From assembly GCF_016859285.1 (NCBI RefSeq), contig NC_053412.1, positions 1,529,289-1,593,288 on the forward strand: a DNA stretch of 64,000 nucleotides, in the 5' to 3' direction. The notes under the pieces were generated by a model. The model was given only the letters and a program-made list of their open reading frames with translations. It was not told the DNA's origin and made no database searches. Shown here in pieces: positions 10,863-23,300 of the stretch. A program made the translations under genes and the position numbers. The DNA is from Xiphias gladius. Lineage: Eukaryota > Chordata > Actinopteri > Istiophoriformes > Xiphiidae. Each line of letters begins with the position of its first letter. Position 1 is the first letter of the stretch.

Positions 10863-13800
10863 TTAGGCTCTGGGCAGGAAGCGCAGGTTGATGGGCTTTG
10901 AGGGGATCAGCAGGATGCGGGTTTTGGGCTCCACGGTCGGGGAAGCGTCTTCAGGCTGGACCTTGTAGTGCTGCATCAGCTGCGGGGCGACACCACAAAC
11001 CGATAAGTGTGGATCAATAAAGGAGACTTCATTTTTCTCACAGAAACTTCGTTTTTCACTTAACATGCTGTCCTCAAATTTATCTTGTAGGAATATGTAG
11101 AGAGAGATGAGATCTTCTCACTTTCCACAATGAGATGACGTTTTCAGTTTGGTTCTTTTTTCCTCAGTTAGTTCTCAAAAACTTACAGAAAGATTTTAGT
11201 GAAATTTAAGAGAAAGTTTGGTGCAAAACTGTTGTGTCCATCAAGGATTTTTTTAAAGGATTATGAGGCCACGAGACAACAATTTGATTTCTTTGTTTCA
11301 AAACAGAAGCGGAAAACCATTCTGTCTCTTCGTCACTCACCCGGGACAGAGCGAAATACATCTCCAACTCCGCCACCCTCTTCCCCACGCAGGCTCGCAC
11401 CCCGACGCCGAACGGGATGAAGCTGTACGGGTGGTGCTGGTAGAAGCCGCGCGCCGCCTTGCCGCAGCTACTGCCGGGACTCTCGGCGCGGAGCCAACGC
11501 TCCGGGATGAAGTTCTCCGCGTTGGCAAACTCCGCCTCATCGTGACAGGCCGCGTAATGACACAGGTGGAACTGCGTCTGAAAAGAAAGGCACCCGGGTT
11601 TTGCAGGTTCTGGTTTGAAAGCTAAACGAGCGCTCAGAGGTGCCGGCGCGTCACGTCGTTTTGCCTCCCCACCTTCTTTGGGAACCAGTAGTTGTCCACG
11701 ATCACCTCGTTCTCTGAAATAAAGCGTCCATTTCCAGGTACCACGGGATAAAGGCTGGTGGAGAAAAGACACAAAGGGACAATCGAGCTCCAGATCAGAG
11801 ACACGTGAGACCTGGGGAGAACAAGTCTGTCACACTACAGCACACGCAGGGCGGGGCAGGGCAGGGCAGTGCTGGATTAAGTGGATTAAGCTCATTCAAA
11901 TGAATTATTAATGCCACGATGCAAAGATATTAAAAGTATATTACAAAAAGATATTACAAGTTTAAGTCGTGCCTTCAAAATCCTACTTGAGTAAAAGTAG
12001 AAAAGTATTAGTAGCTGATCAAAAAGTACAAGTACTGGTTATGCAGACTGACTCCTTTCATAGTGTCACATTCTATATTACAGAGTATATCATTACTGCT
12101 GAGGCACTGATGTGTGAACAGCTTTTTTAACATTGTAGCTGGTCAAGGTTCATGGTGCTGCTAACGGGAAACTACATTATAAGCAGTTAAGCTGTTTAAA
12201 CAATACTACTGCATCGTACACTATTTGGTGTAAAGTATGCAGACACACCTGTTATTCACACACACACGTACGCGCGCGCTCTTCACAGTACAGGTCGGTA
12301 CGGTGACGTGTTTTCATACGAAAGTGCACTTCTCACTTTGTGGTAACAGTTTGGCGAAAGGCTTCAGGTGTCCACCTGCTTCTGGCCACGTAGCAGCGGA
12401 CCGCAGTTTATAGTGTTATCAAACATACTGTCTAGTAAAACGATCTTGACCTCTCGGCGCTGCGCGATCTGCATCATGGGAACCACAACTGGACAGGATT
12501 TATCAGGTGAGAACATATCCTGCATGGATATCACACTCCACTCTTGCATCACATGGTATTGTGAAAGCCTTTTGTTTGCTGCGGGGCCAGCACCTCTTTG
12601 TCATGCACATGACTGAACGTACTGTAGGCCAAACGTGGCCTGTTCGTTCTGCGTTTAAGCCTCAGTCCGATTTTCGCTCAGTACTTGAGCAAATTTGTTC
12701 GAAACCAGCTGTGCCAACTGGCATCACGCCACCGAAATCGTTCAACACGAGTCCGATGATCTCAGAAAAAATTAAGAAAAAACGCAGCACGCGCCAGATA
12801 GGTCGCCGAAATGTTTCTGGGCGCCAGAGAACCTGTGCAGCGTGGATCCAGGTATTATCAAGCTGCGGCTCTGCAGATTATAGTTGGATTCGTTTCCTGG
12901 TTTCAGTTTTTCTTTTGTCTTTTTTTGTGCGTGATTAAAAAATTTGTGTGAAATTAAATAATTAAAATCAAACCACTGAAATGATAAAAATTAGATGAAA
13001 TTTTTAAAAAATGAAATAAAATACTCATATTAAATGAAATTAAATAACTGAATGACAAAAATGAAATAAAGTAAAATAAATCAATTAAATCAAATAAACT
13101 GTAAAAAAAGACAACTAAATAAAAGATTAAAATTAAAAATCAAATTAAAATCATGCACAATGCATTAGCTCAGCAGAAAAAACATATTTCTACCACACAA
13201 AATTATGTTTGTGTAATTTTTTTCAGACTTCTCTGCACGTCCTTTCCAAGGAAATGAGATTTCTATTCTGGTAACTGACGGGGCTTCTTCATCGCGGAGT
13301 CGCTCTCAGCGAGAGAGAGTCATCCAGGCATTGTGCCAGCGAACGGATTTTCTTTTAATATTGTAGTGCTATGCTAGGAGACTGACCTTAAAGGTCAAAA
13401 TAGAGTAGGGGTAGCATTTTCTTGACTCTGCCCTTCTTTTTTTTAACCTATTACAGGATCATTTTAGGCGTAACAAAAGCAAAGAGCCGCGGCTGACCGT
13501 AGCGTCTCCTTTATGACGGCCTTCAGGTAGGGCATCCGGATCAGGTCGTCTGCGGTCGGCTCCCGTCTGTCGGGACACACAGAGTTCACCTCCCTGTAGA
13601 GTCGATCCTGAGCCCTGTGGTCCCTCGCTAAGTGGTACAACGTCCACGACAAGGTGTTGGACGTCTGAGGTCAGGTGGGAGAAAACAAGTAGCGGGAAAA
13701 GAAAGGAGAAATCAGAAAAACAAAACAAAAAAAACTGTCCATCACAAAGTCACAGAAATTTGTCTTTGGTGAGGCTCACATAATACGTATAGAATAAAAA

Positions 13801-16800
13801 TATAGAAACATTTTAAGACCCGTCCGCAGCTTGACTCGTGAATCTGATGACTGGGCTTTTTCGTGACGGCCCTCATGAGCAAAAGAAGACATCGTGCCAG
13901 GTGATCAGACAAGCCAACGCTTCGTTTCTCTGTCATCTCTCTTCATGATTGTCTTCTTTATTTGACTCAATCCGCCTCAGCGGGAGCTAGTTTCTTTGTT
14001 TTAGCAGACCTTCCTTCGCAGTCACTGAGACTTCAGTGGGGTTTTGTTTCAGATTTCCTCTAATGGAAGAATGTCGACTTACGCCTGGGCTCGTATCACA
14101 GCGGTGATCACCCAGGTCTCTAGACTTTACAAACCCCTTCAGCGTGCAGATAAATCCCTGGCAACAAGTCTTAACCCCACCTGGGAATGTAGCGAGACAG
14201 GCTCTGCGACTGCCGTATGTGCAGCAACGCCAGCTGTCAGTGCTTCTATGTCTGTCTGATTCTGTTGTTACAAGTTTTGATTCCCTCAGGCCAAAGTGAA
14301 CTGATTTCACTGACATAAGTGGAAAGCTTCCAAAAGTATAAGCGATAGTTTGTTCATCGTTCTAGAAAGAAAAAAAGACATAAAGAAAAGAGATTTTATT
14401 TCATGTTTCAGGCCTGGCTAGGGTTCTCTTATTTATGAAGTCTTGTAATTGGGCAGTAACGAACTCAAACAGCTTCAGCAGCATAGTTCACGTCTCCACT
14501 TTCCATCTGTACCCTCCCTGTGTTCCTAACGCACGTACTTTCACCGAAATACGGATAAATTATCTCCTTGTGCCTGCACTGGTTCTTCGCCGGACTGTCC
14601 TGCTCTCCCGTCGGTCAAAAGTAGCCTCTTTAAGCCACGTGCTGGCAAAAATGTGACTGTCTGAAACGCAGTGAACATATATATGGACAGAGGAAGAGGC
14701 GATTATGCTGCAGCAGCGGCTTGAGAAGCTGGAGTTGCTTCCGTCCGGCGGCAGATACAACGTGCCAACATGCAGGACTCCCCCGCCCTGGCCGCCATGG
14801 GCCCTTTATTTAACTCACCGTGTCGACTCCTCCGAGCAGCAGCTCTGTGATGCTGATGGTGACCTCGGCTCTGTTCAGCTTGTCAGACGACAGCAGGTAG
14901 GTCAGGTACAGGCCCTCTGCCGGCCCGTCACTGCGCACCTGGGCTTCGATCTCAGCCACTCTCCTGTTGATGAGGGTCTGGGCTGCCATAGAAACGCACA
15001 AGCCAAAAAATACCGATGCAGACATTCCAACGATTTTACTAACCCGAAGCTGAATCCAAAATTGGAACCCCGGATTGCATGAATTCTCCCTTTTGTCGCT
15101 TCTTTTGCCACCTACCTACGTCATAGAGGTCGTCCCAAGCCTGAACAAAGCGTTTCCAGAAGGGGAGGATGCTACGGGCCCAGCGTGGGAAAAGGATCAC
15201 CATATCAGAAATCGACAGCATGTTGTTGACAGCGGCGATGAAGCGCAGCGTGTCTTTGGGAATCTCCTCCCGCAGGCAGCCCAGCCTGGTCTCAAATAAG
15301 ATTGAGGAGATACCTGCGGGGGGTAAAATTCAGGAAAAGGCTGAAAAAGATCAAAAACTTCCTAGTACCATCCAGTGCTGGCATTACTTCGGTACCTCTT
15401 ACCCTCAAAGCCAAACTTGTAGAGCTCTGCCGCCAGATCTGAAACTGTAGCCTGGTCCTGACTGCGACTGCGGAGGAGCTCGATGCGTTGCAGCAGATCT
15501 CCGACCACCTGGTGGATGGTGGGGGCAAAAGCCGACACTTCCTGCAGCTTCAGCATCTTGGGGTTCAGGACGCTGCGGATCCGGTACCACTCTGGTCCTG
15601 ATCTAGAAAGTGACAGAGATTTAATGGTTCTTCAGATTACAAATTGGAGGGGACCCATGAAGGCATCCTGAGGAACCCCTTCACGAGTTCTTATGAAATC
15701 AGACATCAAAAAATTCATGAACCTCTAACCATTTTAGTGTAAGAGGATTTTTTTTCAGGGATCTTTTAAGAGTGTTTTATCCACTGCCTTGCACATGGAC
15801 ACTTCAGCAAACCAGAAGCTTGCTACAGTGGCTTAAGCCCAACTTCCATGTATAGAAGCCATATTAACTTCTGCATTTGGTCATTATTGACCTGAGGTGA
15901 GATCCATTTCATGTCCACACAATTCAAAGGTTATTGTTAGTAGTACTATGTCCTCTGTCTCCACTCACTCCACATGCAGACCGTAGGCCTGTCCCCTCAG
16001 CTCCCTGTACTCCTTCCAGTGCGGCAGCTCGATCCGGACCGGGTAGCGACCCTCCTGTCGGATCACCTGAGCTATGAGCTCCGGAGTCGCCACGTTGACC
16101 AGGTCGAACGGGCCGAACCTGGAGCGCCAAATGGGCCCGTACAGACTTTTCTGTAGACCCTTGAAAATAAGCACAGCGTGTAAATTGGAATTTTTGTTAT
16201 TACATTATTACAGTTATAGCGACCGGTTACTTTACTTACTAAATATGCTGCTAATACACTACTACCTACTGTATTTTTACATTAAGATTTTGCTTCTTTC
16301 ACTTGTATTAAAAAAAATCCAAATACTTCCTTTGTGTGTAAACGCCTGCAGCAAATAACAGGTAAGTAACTGCACCCCAAGGCTTGGTGACAGTGTACGG
16401 CTTCGTTACTATGTTGTGAATATTGTGAATCACAATATGACAACCTTTCTGACAACATTCCTGACAAGTCTGTACAATCTAGCTGATTGTTTTTCAATCA
16501 CGTCATTATTTTTAATTGGGTAAAATCTTGGTCCAGGTTTGTTTTTTTTTTTTTTTTTTAATCTTCAGGAAAATTGGGTCATTTCTTCATTTTTGTAAAC
16601 TTGCAGATTTTTTATAAACACCACTTAACGTACCCGCAAAGTTTCCTGTTATTGTGACTTGAACTTTATGGGAAAATATGTTCTAAATATTTTTAACTGA
16701 AAATGGAGTCAATACTGCACAAACACTATAATATACATATAATAATAATACATTATCATGCCCTTTGGAGATTATACATAAAGTGAAAATACAAAATAAA

Positions 16801-17249
16801 TAGATTATGCTCAAAATGGTTTTACATTGGGGCGAGTTGTGCAGTTAGAGAGAAACGCAAATCCTTCCGTCTAATCTGTCCAAACCCCTGAAGGCATTTT
16901 CTCTGCCTCAAGCTGCTCGGAGCCCGCTGTTCTTTCTGGAAACTGAATGAGATTAGGTTTGCGGTACTTTTCAATGTAGGAACTTACGAATCGGGAAAAT
17001 GTTGTATATTTGGCGCTGTACCTGCAGCAGGTGGCCGTTTTCCGCATATCCTTTGACAAATAACCAGTAGAGAGTGGTGGAAGTGCTCGGCCCCGGGAGG
17101 TCACTGATGCTCTTCAGCCCACCCGCCTCAGTCGTCGTCTGGACGTTCAGGCTTCTCCCGGCGGAGGCTCCGGCCCGGGCCGCCGGCATCATCCGGGCGC
17201 AGGCCGCGGAGAGCCGGAGAGGCCGGGCAGCGGCCATCGGGGAACCCAT
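10863..17249 (-). CDS. cyp27a1: Cytochrome P450 family 27, CYP27A1-like (sterol 27-hydroxylase type)
   Basis: Nine exons (minus): 17249-17022, 16159-15969, 15602-15403, 15313-15116, 14982-14819, 13664-13498, 11754-11673, 11577-11341, 10979-10863. All introns are GT-AG and phases close exactly to give 527 aa, against about 531 in human CYP27A1. The first exon encodes an Ala/Arg-rich leader typical of a mitochondrial transit peptide. The I-helix GGVDTT lies at about residues 323-328, the K-helix ExxR (ETLR) at 380-383, and the haem loop [11 protein letters not shown] has its Cys ligand at 473. Family members are inner-membrane mitochondrial monooxygenases fed by adrenodoxin; CYP27A1 hydroxylates sterol side chains for bile-acid synthesis and can 25-hydroxylate vitamin [21 protein letters not shown] and LYHLARD favour 27A over 27C. 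The end, PKTR...INLRFL, also resembles 27B1, so the subfamily call is less sure than the family. Confidence 0.9.
11955..12245 (+). repeat. Interspersed repeat family B, 5' part, inside CYP27 intron
   Basis: This copy lies in the intron between CYP27 exons 6 and 7. It reads ACTTGAGTAAAAGTAGAAAA, then AAAAGTACAAGTACTGGTTA, then ACTGCTGAGGCACTGATGTG, then TTGTAGCTGGTCAAGG. This order matches the split copy at 33.6 kb and complements the 3' part at 7.7 kb. Confidence 0.65.
12930..13165. repeat. AT-rich low-complexity tract
   Basis: About 230 bases consist almost entirely of imperfect AAATAAA/AAATTAAA-type units, within the large CYP27 intron 6. No coding or regulatory signal is visible. Confidence 0.7.
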
Positions 17250-18759
17250 GGTGCCAACGACAGACGTGGAGAGTTGGGGTGTTCGGTCGCGGCTGGTCCC
17301 GTCAGCTGCAGCGCCAGACTTTAAGTGCTTTCGCCCTCCTGCAGGACGTTTTCAGAACTGCAGTAACTGTCTGCTGGGGGAGATGAATTTATTCTCATAT
17401 TCTCGAGACATTTTCCAGGGGACAAGCTGTACTTTAATGCCGCCCCCGCCGTGCCCTTGAGCAGAGAACACAAAGCCGACGAAGTGAGGTGAAAACAAGG
17501 CCTGAAACACGCAACATTTCTACCCGACGGGCGCCTCATGAAACAGGCCGGCGTGGCCACACTCCCTAAACGGATTTAACGTTCAAACCCCGCAGCTGAA
17601 CTAACTCTCGGCTTCTTTTAGAGCCAGTTATAAGAATGATTTGTGCTGCGCTACTGATACCTACAGGTCACGTGTGGTTACTGCATACAGGTGATCGTAA
17701 CACAGTATTCAGCCGGTCATAGCCGAGGAAGGACTGGCTGCTAAATTGTAACTTCAGCTGCAACAGGTTCTTACTTTCACACTGTTTGCTCACGTTGAAT
17801 CCCCAGCAACAGTGCTCAGATAATCGATTACCTGATTGGGCAAAAAACTAATCAACAATTGTGATAACCGATTGATCATTTAAGTCTTTTTTGGGTTTTT
17901 TTTTTTTTAAATACAAAAACACCAGGCTGATGCCAGCTTTGAAAAAGGAAAAAAATATTCCAGAGACAGCCAGTTTACCGAAGAATAAAACATCAGTTGC
18001 AGATAATCCTACAACAAACTCACAGAGACGGAAGAAAAGACCCTTTACAGGATCGTTTCTGAACCTCGGCCCCCTTTTCGGGTCTAAATGATTGATAAGC
18101 CGTTCGAAGCCACCAGACTCCACTGACAAAAGCAGTCATTTTTTCCTAGCAGAGCACGAAGAGAGAGGTTTTCCCTGCTTTTATTATTGTTTGCTTCGCC
18201 TTGTAGTCTGTTGTTTATGATCAAGATGAATTGAACTGTTTTGTACTGGGGAGGACTTTGTGTTGGAGCTGAAACAATTGCAGCAACTACTTTGATAACT
18301 GACTAAATGTTTCAGTCGTACCAAACATTCACAAGCTCCTGCTGTTTCACTGTGGTGACTTGCTGCTTTTCTGCTTCTTCTTGAACGGGTTGGTGTTGCA
18401 ATTTGTGATCTTGACATGACATTTTTTAAATTAGATGATTCATCTTTTAATCAAGAATATCATCACAGCAGAGTGACTGACAAAGACAGTAGTCATCAGT
18501 TGCAGCCCGCACATTTCCACCGACGCTGTCTTTTTACCACGATGTTTTGATTGTGTCATCAGATACAGACAAAGAAAGAAACCACAGATGACAAGATGTA
18601 TTTCAACACCTCTGATCTGTGCAGCCCAGGGTGTTTCATGGAGAGGTTTTTTATATCATCTCAAGCAAGACTCTGAGGACTCTAAAACACTTTTGAGGGA
18701 CATCTGCGATTTGGGCAATAATAAATAAAATTGACTTGACTTCAGACGCCGCCGTCCTA
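17250..18759. other. Intergenic region upstream of CYP27
   Basis: The first few hundred bases upstream of the CYP27 start are moderately GC-rich and presumably hold its promoter; I see no clear TATA box. Fragments of family A repeats lie at about 17805-17885 (ATCGATTACCTGATTG and ACCGATTGATCATTTA) and about 18262-18515, the latter much decayed. No gene is supported. Confidence 0.45.
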
Positions 18760-20158
18760 TCACGTCACCCTGCCTGTCGGAGGCGAGAAGTAGTCCTTTA
18801 TGATGTTTCGTGCCTCCTCTCGCTGAGGGCTGCAGCGGGCCGCCTGCTCTCTGGGGATTGGTCTCATCACGCCCAGTCCTTGACTTCTCCACGTCCCCTC
18901 CACCGGAGTCTGGTCGGCATCCTCGCTGTCCGACAGTCCGACGGGCAGGTAGGCCTCCGAGCGGCGCCAGCACAGGAAGTTATGGAGACACGCGACGGCC
19001 AACGTGACCTTCGCCACTCTGTCTGGGTGCAGCGTGTTACCTGAAGAAACTCTTCTTTAAGCGGCAGGTGTATGACAGAACACGTCTCTAAAATGATTTT
19101 TGAGACGGTGCTGCCTCCCATCCTGTACTTACAGCTGAGGGATTTAAAGGACTCTCCTGCAGGAAAGAAAAAAAAAAAAAAGAAAGATAACTGGAAACCA
19201 ATGGAGGCCAAAGACAAAAATCAACGCGCCATAAGACAAACACACGACAGGAGTATCGGTAAACATGCTTACCTGTTGCCAGAAACCTGAGGGTCAAAGA
19301 CAGCCTGTCTTTTGCTGGAATTGCTTTTCGTAGCTCGGTGTCCTGTCTGGCGAGTCGCGGCCCAACTCTCCTCAGCAAAATGTCAAATTCTTCCGGGGTC
19401 ATCTTTACAAACTTTAAAAAGTCATTTCGGCCGTCAGCGGCCTACCAGGACAGAATAACAATCAAAACAACAAGTGAGTCACGTGACGAGTTGACTTCAT
19501 TCAACGTGACTTTGCACTCTGGGTTATATTGTTGTCATTAAACTCATTTTAAATTTGTACAGTTCGTGTTGATGAAGTGGGTCTGGCATGACGTACCCAC
19601 TCTTGTGATTTAAACAAATTTAATTTTTCTTTTTTTTTTAACTAAGTTTCACTTATCACTGGAGGAAAAATAGCTGAATTTTCCTTTAATATTTTTAATA
19701 TTTCATATGGAATTCAACTTTTATTAATTATTATTTTATTAATTAAACACATGCTCCAATTAGCTTGTTAGTAAACGGCATTTAAAAAACAATGCGCATG
19801 CGTTAGAGTTTTTTTCCGGTTTGCCGAAGCGTTGGCTTTCGTTCGAACGAACGGGCCGCCATCTTTGACCGCCTCAACCGGTCTTTAACACATCATCCAC
19901 AGAAAATCAAGTTTCCGACGCCTCAATGTCCGCTGTTTTTTTTTTTTCACTTTTACGTTCAGTGTGTCCGACTAAACTACCGCGACCGTTAAAGCAAACG
20001 GCCGCTCACGCTCACGCGCGGCAGAGTTAGCGTTCTCCGCTCACCTTTAGCTCCGGAAGCGGACTGCTGCGCGTCGGCCAGTTTCTCCTCCGGACGCGAC
20101 GCTTCGCCTTTCTTTTTTTCTGCCGCGTTGCCCAGACGAAGCACTGCCGCGCAGGCAT
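18760..20158 (-). pseudogene. HARBI1/PIF-Harbinger nuclease-like gene lacking its catalytic core
   Basis: Three in-frame exons with GT-AG borders are visible on the minus strand: 20158-20045 (MPARQCFVWATRQKKRKAK..., basic), 19441-19273 (NDFLKFVKMTPEEFDILLRR, then RLSLTLRFLATG) and 19156-19041 (ESFKSLSCKYRMGGSTVSKI). These match the N-terminal third of HARBI1-like proteins. The next recognisable piece, about 19030-18760, is the family's C-terminal end (VTLAVACLHNFL, then NIIKDYF), starting within about 15 bases of the third exon and in another frame. The DDE nuclease domain that normally lies between, roughly 150-200 residues, is absent. The gene therefore looks like an internal-deletion derivative that cannot encode a nuclease, although the N-terminal exons could still be expressed as a DNA-binding fragment. 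Intact members are domesticated or active PIF/Harbinger transposases. Confidence 0.75.
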
Positions 20159-20195
20159 CGGGCGCCGAGCAGCGTTCGCCGGCGCCCGATGCCTG
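20152..20195. repeat. Perfect 16-bp-arm hairpin over the HARBI1-like start codon
   Basis: Bases 20152-20167 (starting CAGGCATCGGGCGCC) are the exact reverse complement of 20180-20195, with a 12-base loop. The arms are mostly G/C. The HARBI1-like ATG (20158-20156 on the minus strand) lies in one arm, so a transcript starting upstream would hide its start codon in a stable stem. Confidence 0.85.
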
Positions 20196-20199
20196 TTGT

Positions 20200-20330
20200 C
20201 TGCCAACAGTGACGCCGGAATGTCGCCGCAAGACGATGTCTCGTCTCTTCTGTCTGGTGCGACAGTTTTATTTTGGAGGTCTTAACCGGAAGTGTTAGTA
20301 TGTTATTACACATTAAACTACACAACTTGT
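20200..20330 (-). promoter_or_regulatory. Probable promoter of the HARBI1-like locus with ETS-type site
   Basis: The GC-rich stretch just upstream of the ATG contains ACCGGAAGT (about 20285-20293), a classical ETS-family core found in TATA-less vertebrate promoters. No TATA box is seen. The sequence turns AT-rich beyond about 20320. Function is inferred from position and motif only. Confidence 0.4.
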
Positions 20331-23300
20331 CCCTTAGTGCATTTTTACAGGGTTTAAAACTATATCCCCGTCAGCCTATATATGTAATGATTTAAATTTT
20401 TATCAAATGTATGGATGTTTACTGTCTGAGAGTCTGCTCAAAAATGTTTAATGTGCTATTGTCTGGTCAAAAACCTCCTTTAAACAGTGATTTCGAACCT
20501 TTTCATTGGATAAACAAGGAGGAAAAAAAGAGGAGTTTAGTGGGTTTTCGAGGCAAATTGACAACAGTCTTGATGGATTTGTGTGTTTTGCTTCGCTTCA
20601 GTCTGGAATAGTGGTATAGGATAAAGATATTAAAAATCTTTTCTCCCTACCTGTCAGTGAATGGTCCAGTTGTAGGGTCAAGTTCTGTTGCTCCTGGGAA
20701 ATGAATATACCCTTCAGATACAAATGATCTGGATCCAAACCCCTCTTCTGTTTCCTGGAAAGAATTCAAACATTACGTCAAAACTATTGAGTTTTCCATG
20801 AACCGAAAAAGTTTTAAAATCTTCCTTTAGTAGTTTTTCTACTGTTGTCCTCATTGTTTTTTTAATCCCTTTATTAATGAATGTTTGTATGAAACAACAA
20901 TGCACACTCACAAAAAAAAAAAAAAAAAATGCAAGCAACAGCCCGATGTGAAATAAATATCTTTTATTGTTTTCATCGTCATAGTCATAATTGTTGTAAT
21001 TATGAACACAGAGCTGTGGCAATACTCCAGAATTTTGCCAAAAAACAGCAACCATTCAACGGCACCGCTGCGTCTCTCAGGACCCAACCATGCATAAAAT
21101 CTCCCATTTAAAAAAAAGGTAAAATAAAAAATATATATTAAAAAATTATGCGTACCACTGATATACAGATCTGATATAAACAGGCGTATTGGTCACAAAC
21201 CAATTAGAATTATAAACATGGCTTCTTTTACAATACACAGAGACCAAACATGTGGGATATAAGTGTACTTTTCTTTAAAAAAAGGGTACATTTTCATTTT
21301 ATACATTTGTACATGATTTTTTATTTCATTTTCATTATTATTATTTTTAATGTTCTCACCCCCTACAGTCAGAATGCTCAAGGCATCTCGGGTGCAGTGT
21401 CCAATGAGCACAAATTGCAGTAAATGCACGTTTACAAACTCGCACGCACGCATACAAATTACACACACACACACATGCACGCGCGCGCACACACATACAC
21501 ACACCCAGGAGTGGCAGCAGTGGCTTTAGACACTATAGAGAGAGAGAGAGAGAGAACTACAGGTGTATCTTGGCGTTTGCAGGTGGCAAATACTGGTACC
21601 GAAGAGTTAATCCACTGTGGTGAACGAGGCCATCTGACGGTAAAAATGAGACATTACATTCATGTACAGGTCATTGCTAACACGCACACACACACACACG
21701 CACGCACACGCACACGCACGCACGCTCACACTCACACTTGTGTAAAAATAAAAAAAACAATAGTCTTTAAAATGTGCAAAGAAAAGGTCGCTGAACCGAG
21801 CTGCACGAGCGACAGCTGACGAGGAATCGTGAAAAAGCGTCGGTGAATAATCGATAGTGCATAACGGTGCGTATCAAGGTTGACCAGTGCTGGCGGCACT
21901 TCCGTCCCAGTCTCCGTCTGTACCGGACAGTTTACTGGTCGCCGCCTCAAACTCAACACAAGCGCTTATGTTTCCGTCTCTTTCCGGGAGCTTTGCTTGG
22001 TACCGTTTAGAAGACGCACAATGGGGCAGTTAGTTACAGTTTCCCGGGCAGGAGACGTTTCCACGGCCCGTGCAGATCCGCCGGGCGCGTTTTAGGCGCC
22101 TTCCGGGGGAAACCGCGGAGCGCCCGTTTCCTGGTTGGCAGCCCCGAGTCGCTCTCTCACCGGCCGCCCCGGGCGATTCAAGACACGGTGAGCAGAGGAG
22201 CAGCGACGGGTTTCCGGGTGCCATCGGCAACACGCGGCTCTTCGACGCCCTGTATTCTACAGAGCACCGCGGGCACACGTGCGTGCCCGTTCGTGGGATC
22301 GGCAATGTCCCTGCTGACCCCACATTTCGCGTTACCCCAATATTGCATTTCACGCCGGGAAGTGAATCGGGTCACCGCCGGGTAGTAAACTAAACCGGAA
22401 GTGTTGCCGTCACTCCAGCCGGCGGTGACAGAAAAGGGTTCAGGGCTGACGGGCCGTCTGCGCACGCGGTCGTGCCCACACACGTGCGGAGGGCGCTCGG
22501 CGACTCGGGGCCGCACCCGCGTGGAAGTGGTAGGCTGGCCCAGGAGGAGCTGCGCCAGGTGCAGGGTGCACGGTGGCGAGACGTTAGCCCCTCGTTTAAC
22601 AATCACGGGAACAAGCAACATTTTCCGCAGTGACGCTTCAGACTCAATCTGTGCGAAGAGCCAGATTGCCCCTTTAAGGAGCAGCACGCGCCGAGCGTCT
22701 GCTCCGCACGAGCTCCTCAGCACGCTGCTCTTCGACAGATGCCCATTTGTCTGATTTTACACCACCAGCCCCGACAGGCCAGAGGCTGCAGCCCTGCCCT
22801 CAGCCGGCGACTCTGCTGTGTCATGCACGGTCCGTCGGACTTTTACATCCGCATCGAGGTTATTCTGGGTAATCTGAGTATCATCATAACGTTTAAGTGG
22901 TGGAAAGTGAAGACGTTTCTCTACATGAATCTGTCTTCTCCAAATCTCCTCCCTGCAAAACTGTGTTTGCTTTGTAATTATGTTTTTGGCTTTGTCCAGT
23001 TAATAACTATCCATAGTAATTCATATTTAAGGCATTTTATCACAGGGCTGATAAGGAAAAAATGAGTTACGTAATCCAATCAAATCTTCAGTGTACATAT
23101 AATGAGCCTCTATTTTGGAGCAAGAGGTGGGACATTTAGTCCAACTAGCATATTGACTGCCGACAGAGCTGCCCCCTCCCCCCCAAAAAAGGCCAGGATT
23201 ATGGTCAACATCTAGCCAGGGGCCCCTGGTTGTAGCTTACTGGTGCATAATTGTGGAGCCAGCGCTGTGAACAACCTCTAGGCTTCAGTCATATTCTACA

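Noticed and set aside
12364-12938. Open frames in CYP27 intron 6
   Set aside because: Not in phase with CYP27 exons, no similarity to any family, and CYP27 splices cleanly around them.
22070-22754. Several overlapping frames above 100 residues in the GC-rich block
   Set aside because: Open on both strands at once, which points to composition rather than coding.
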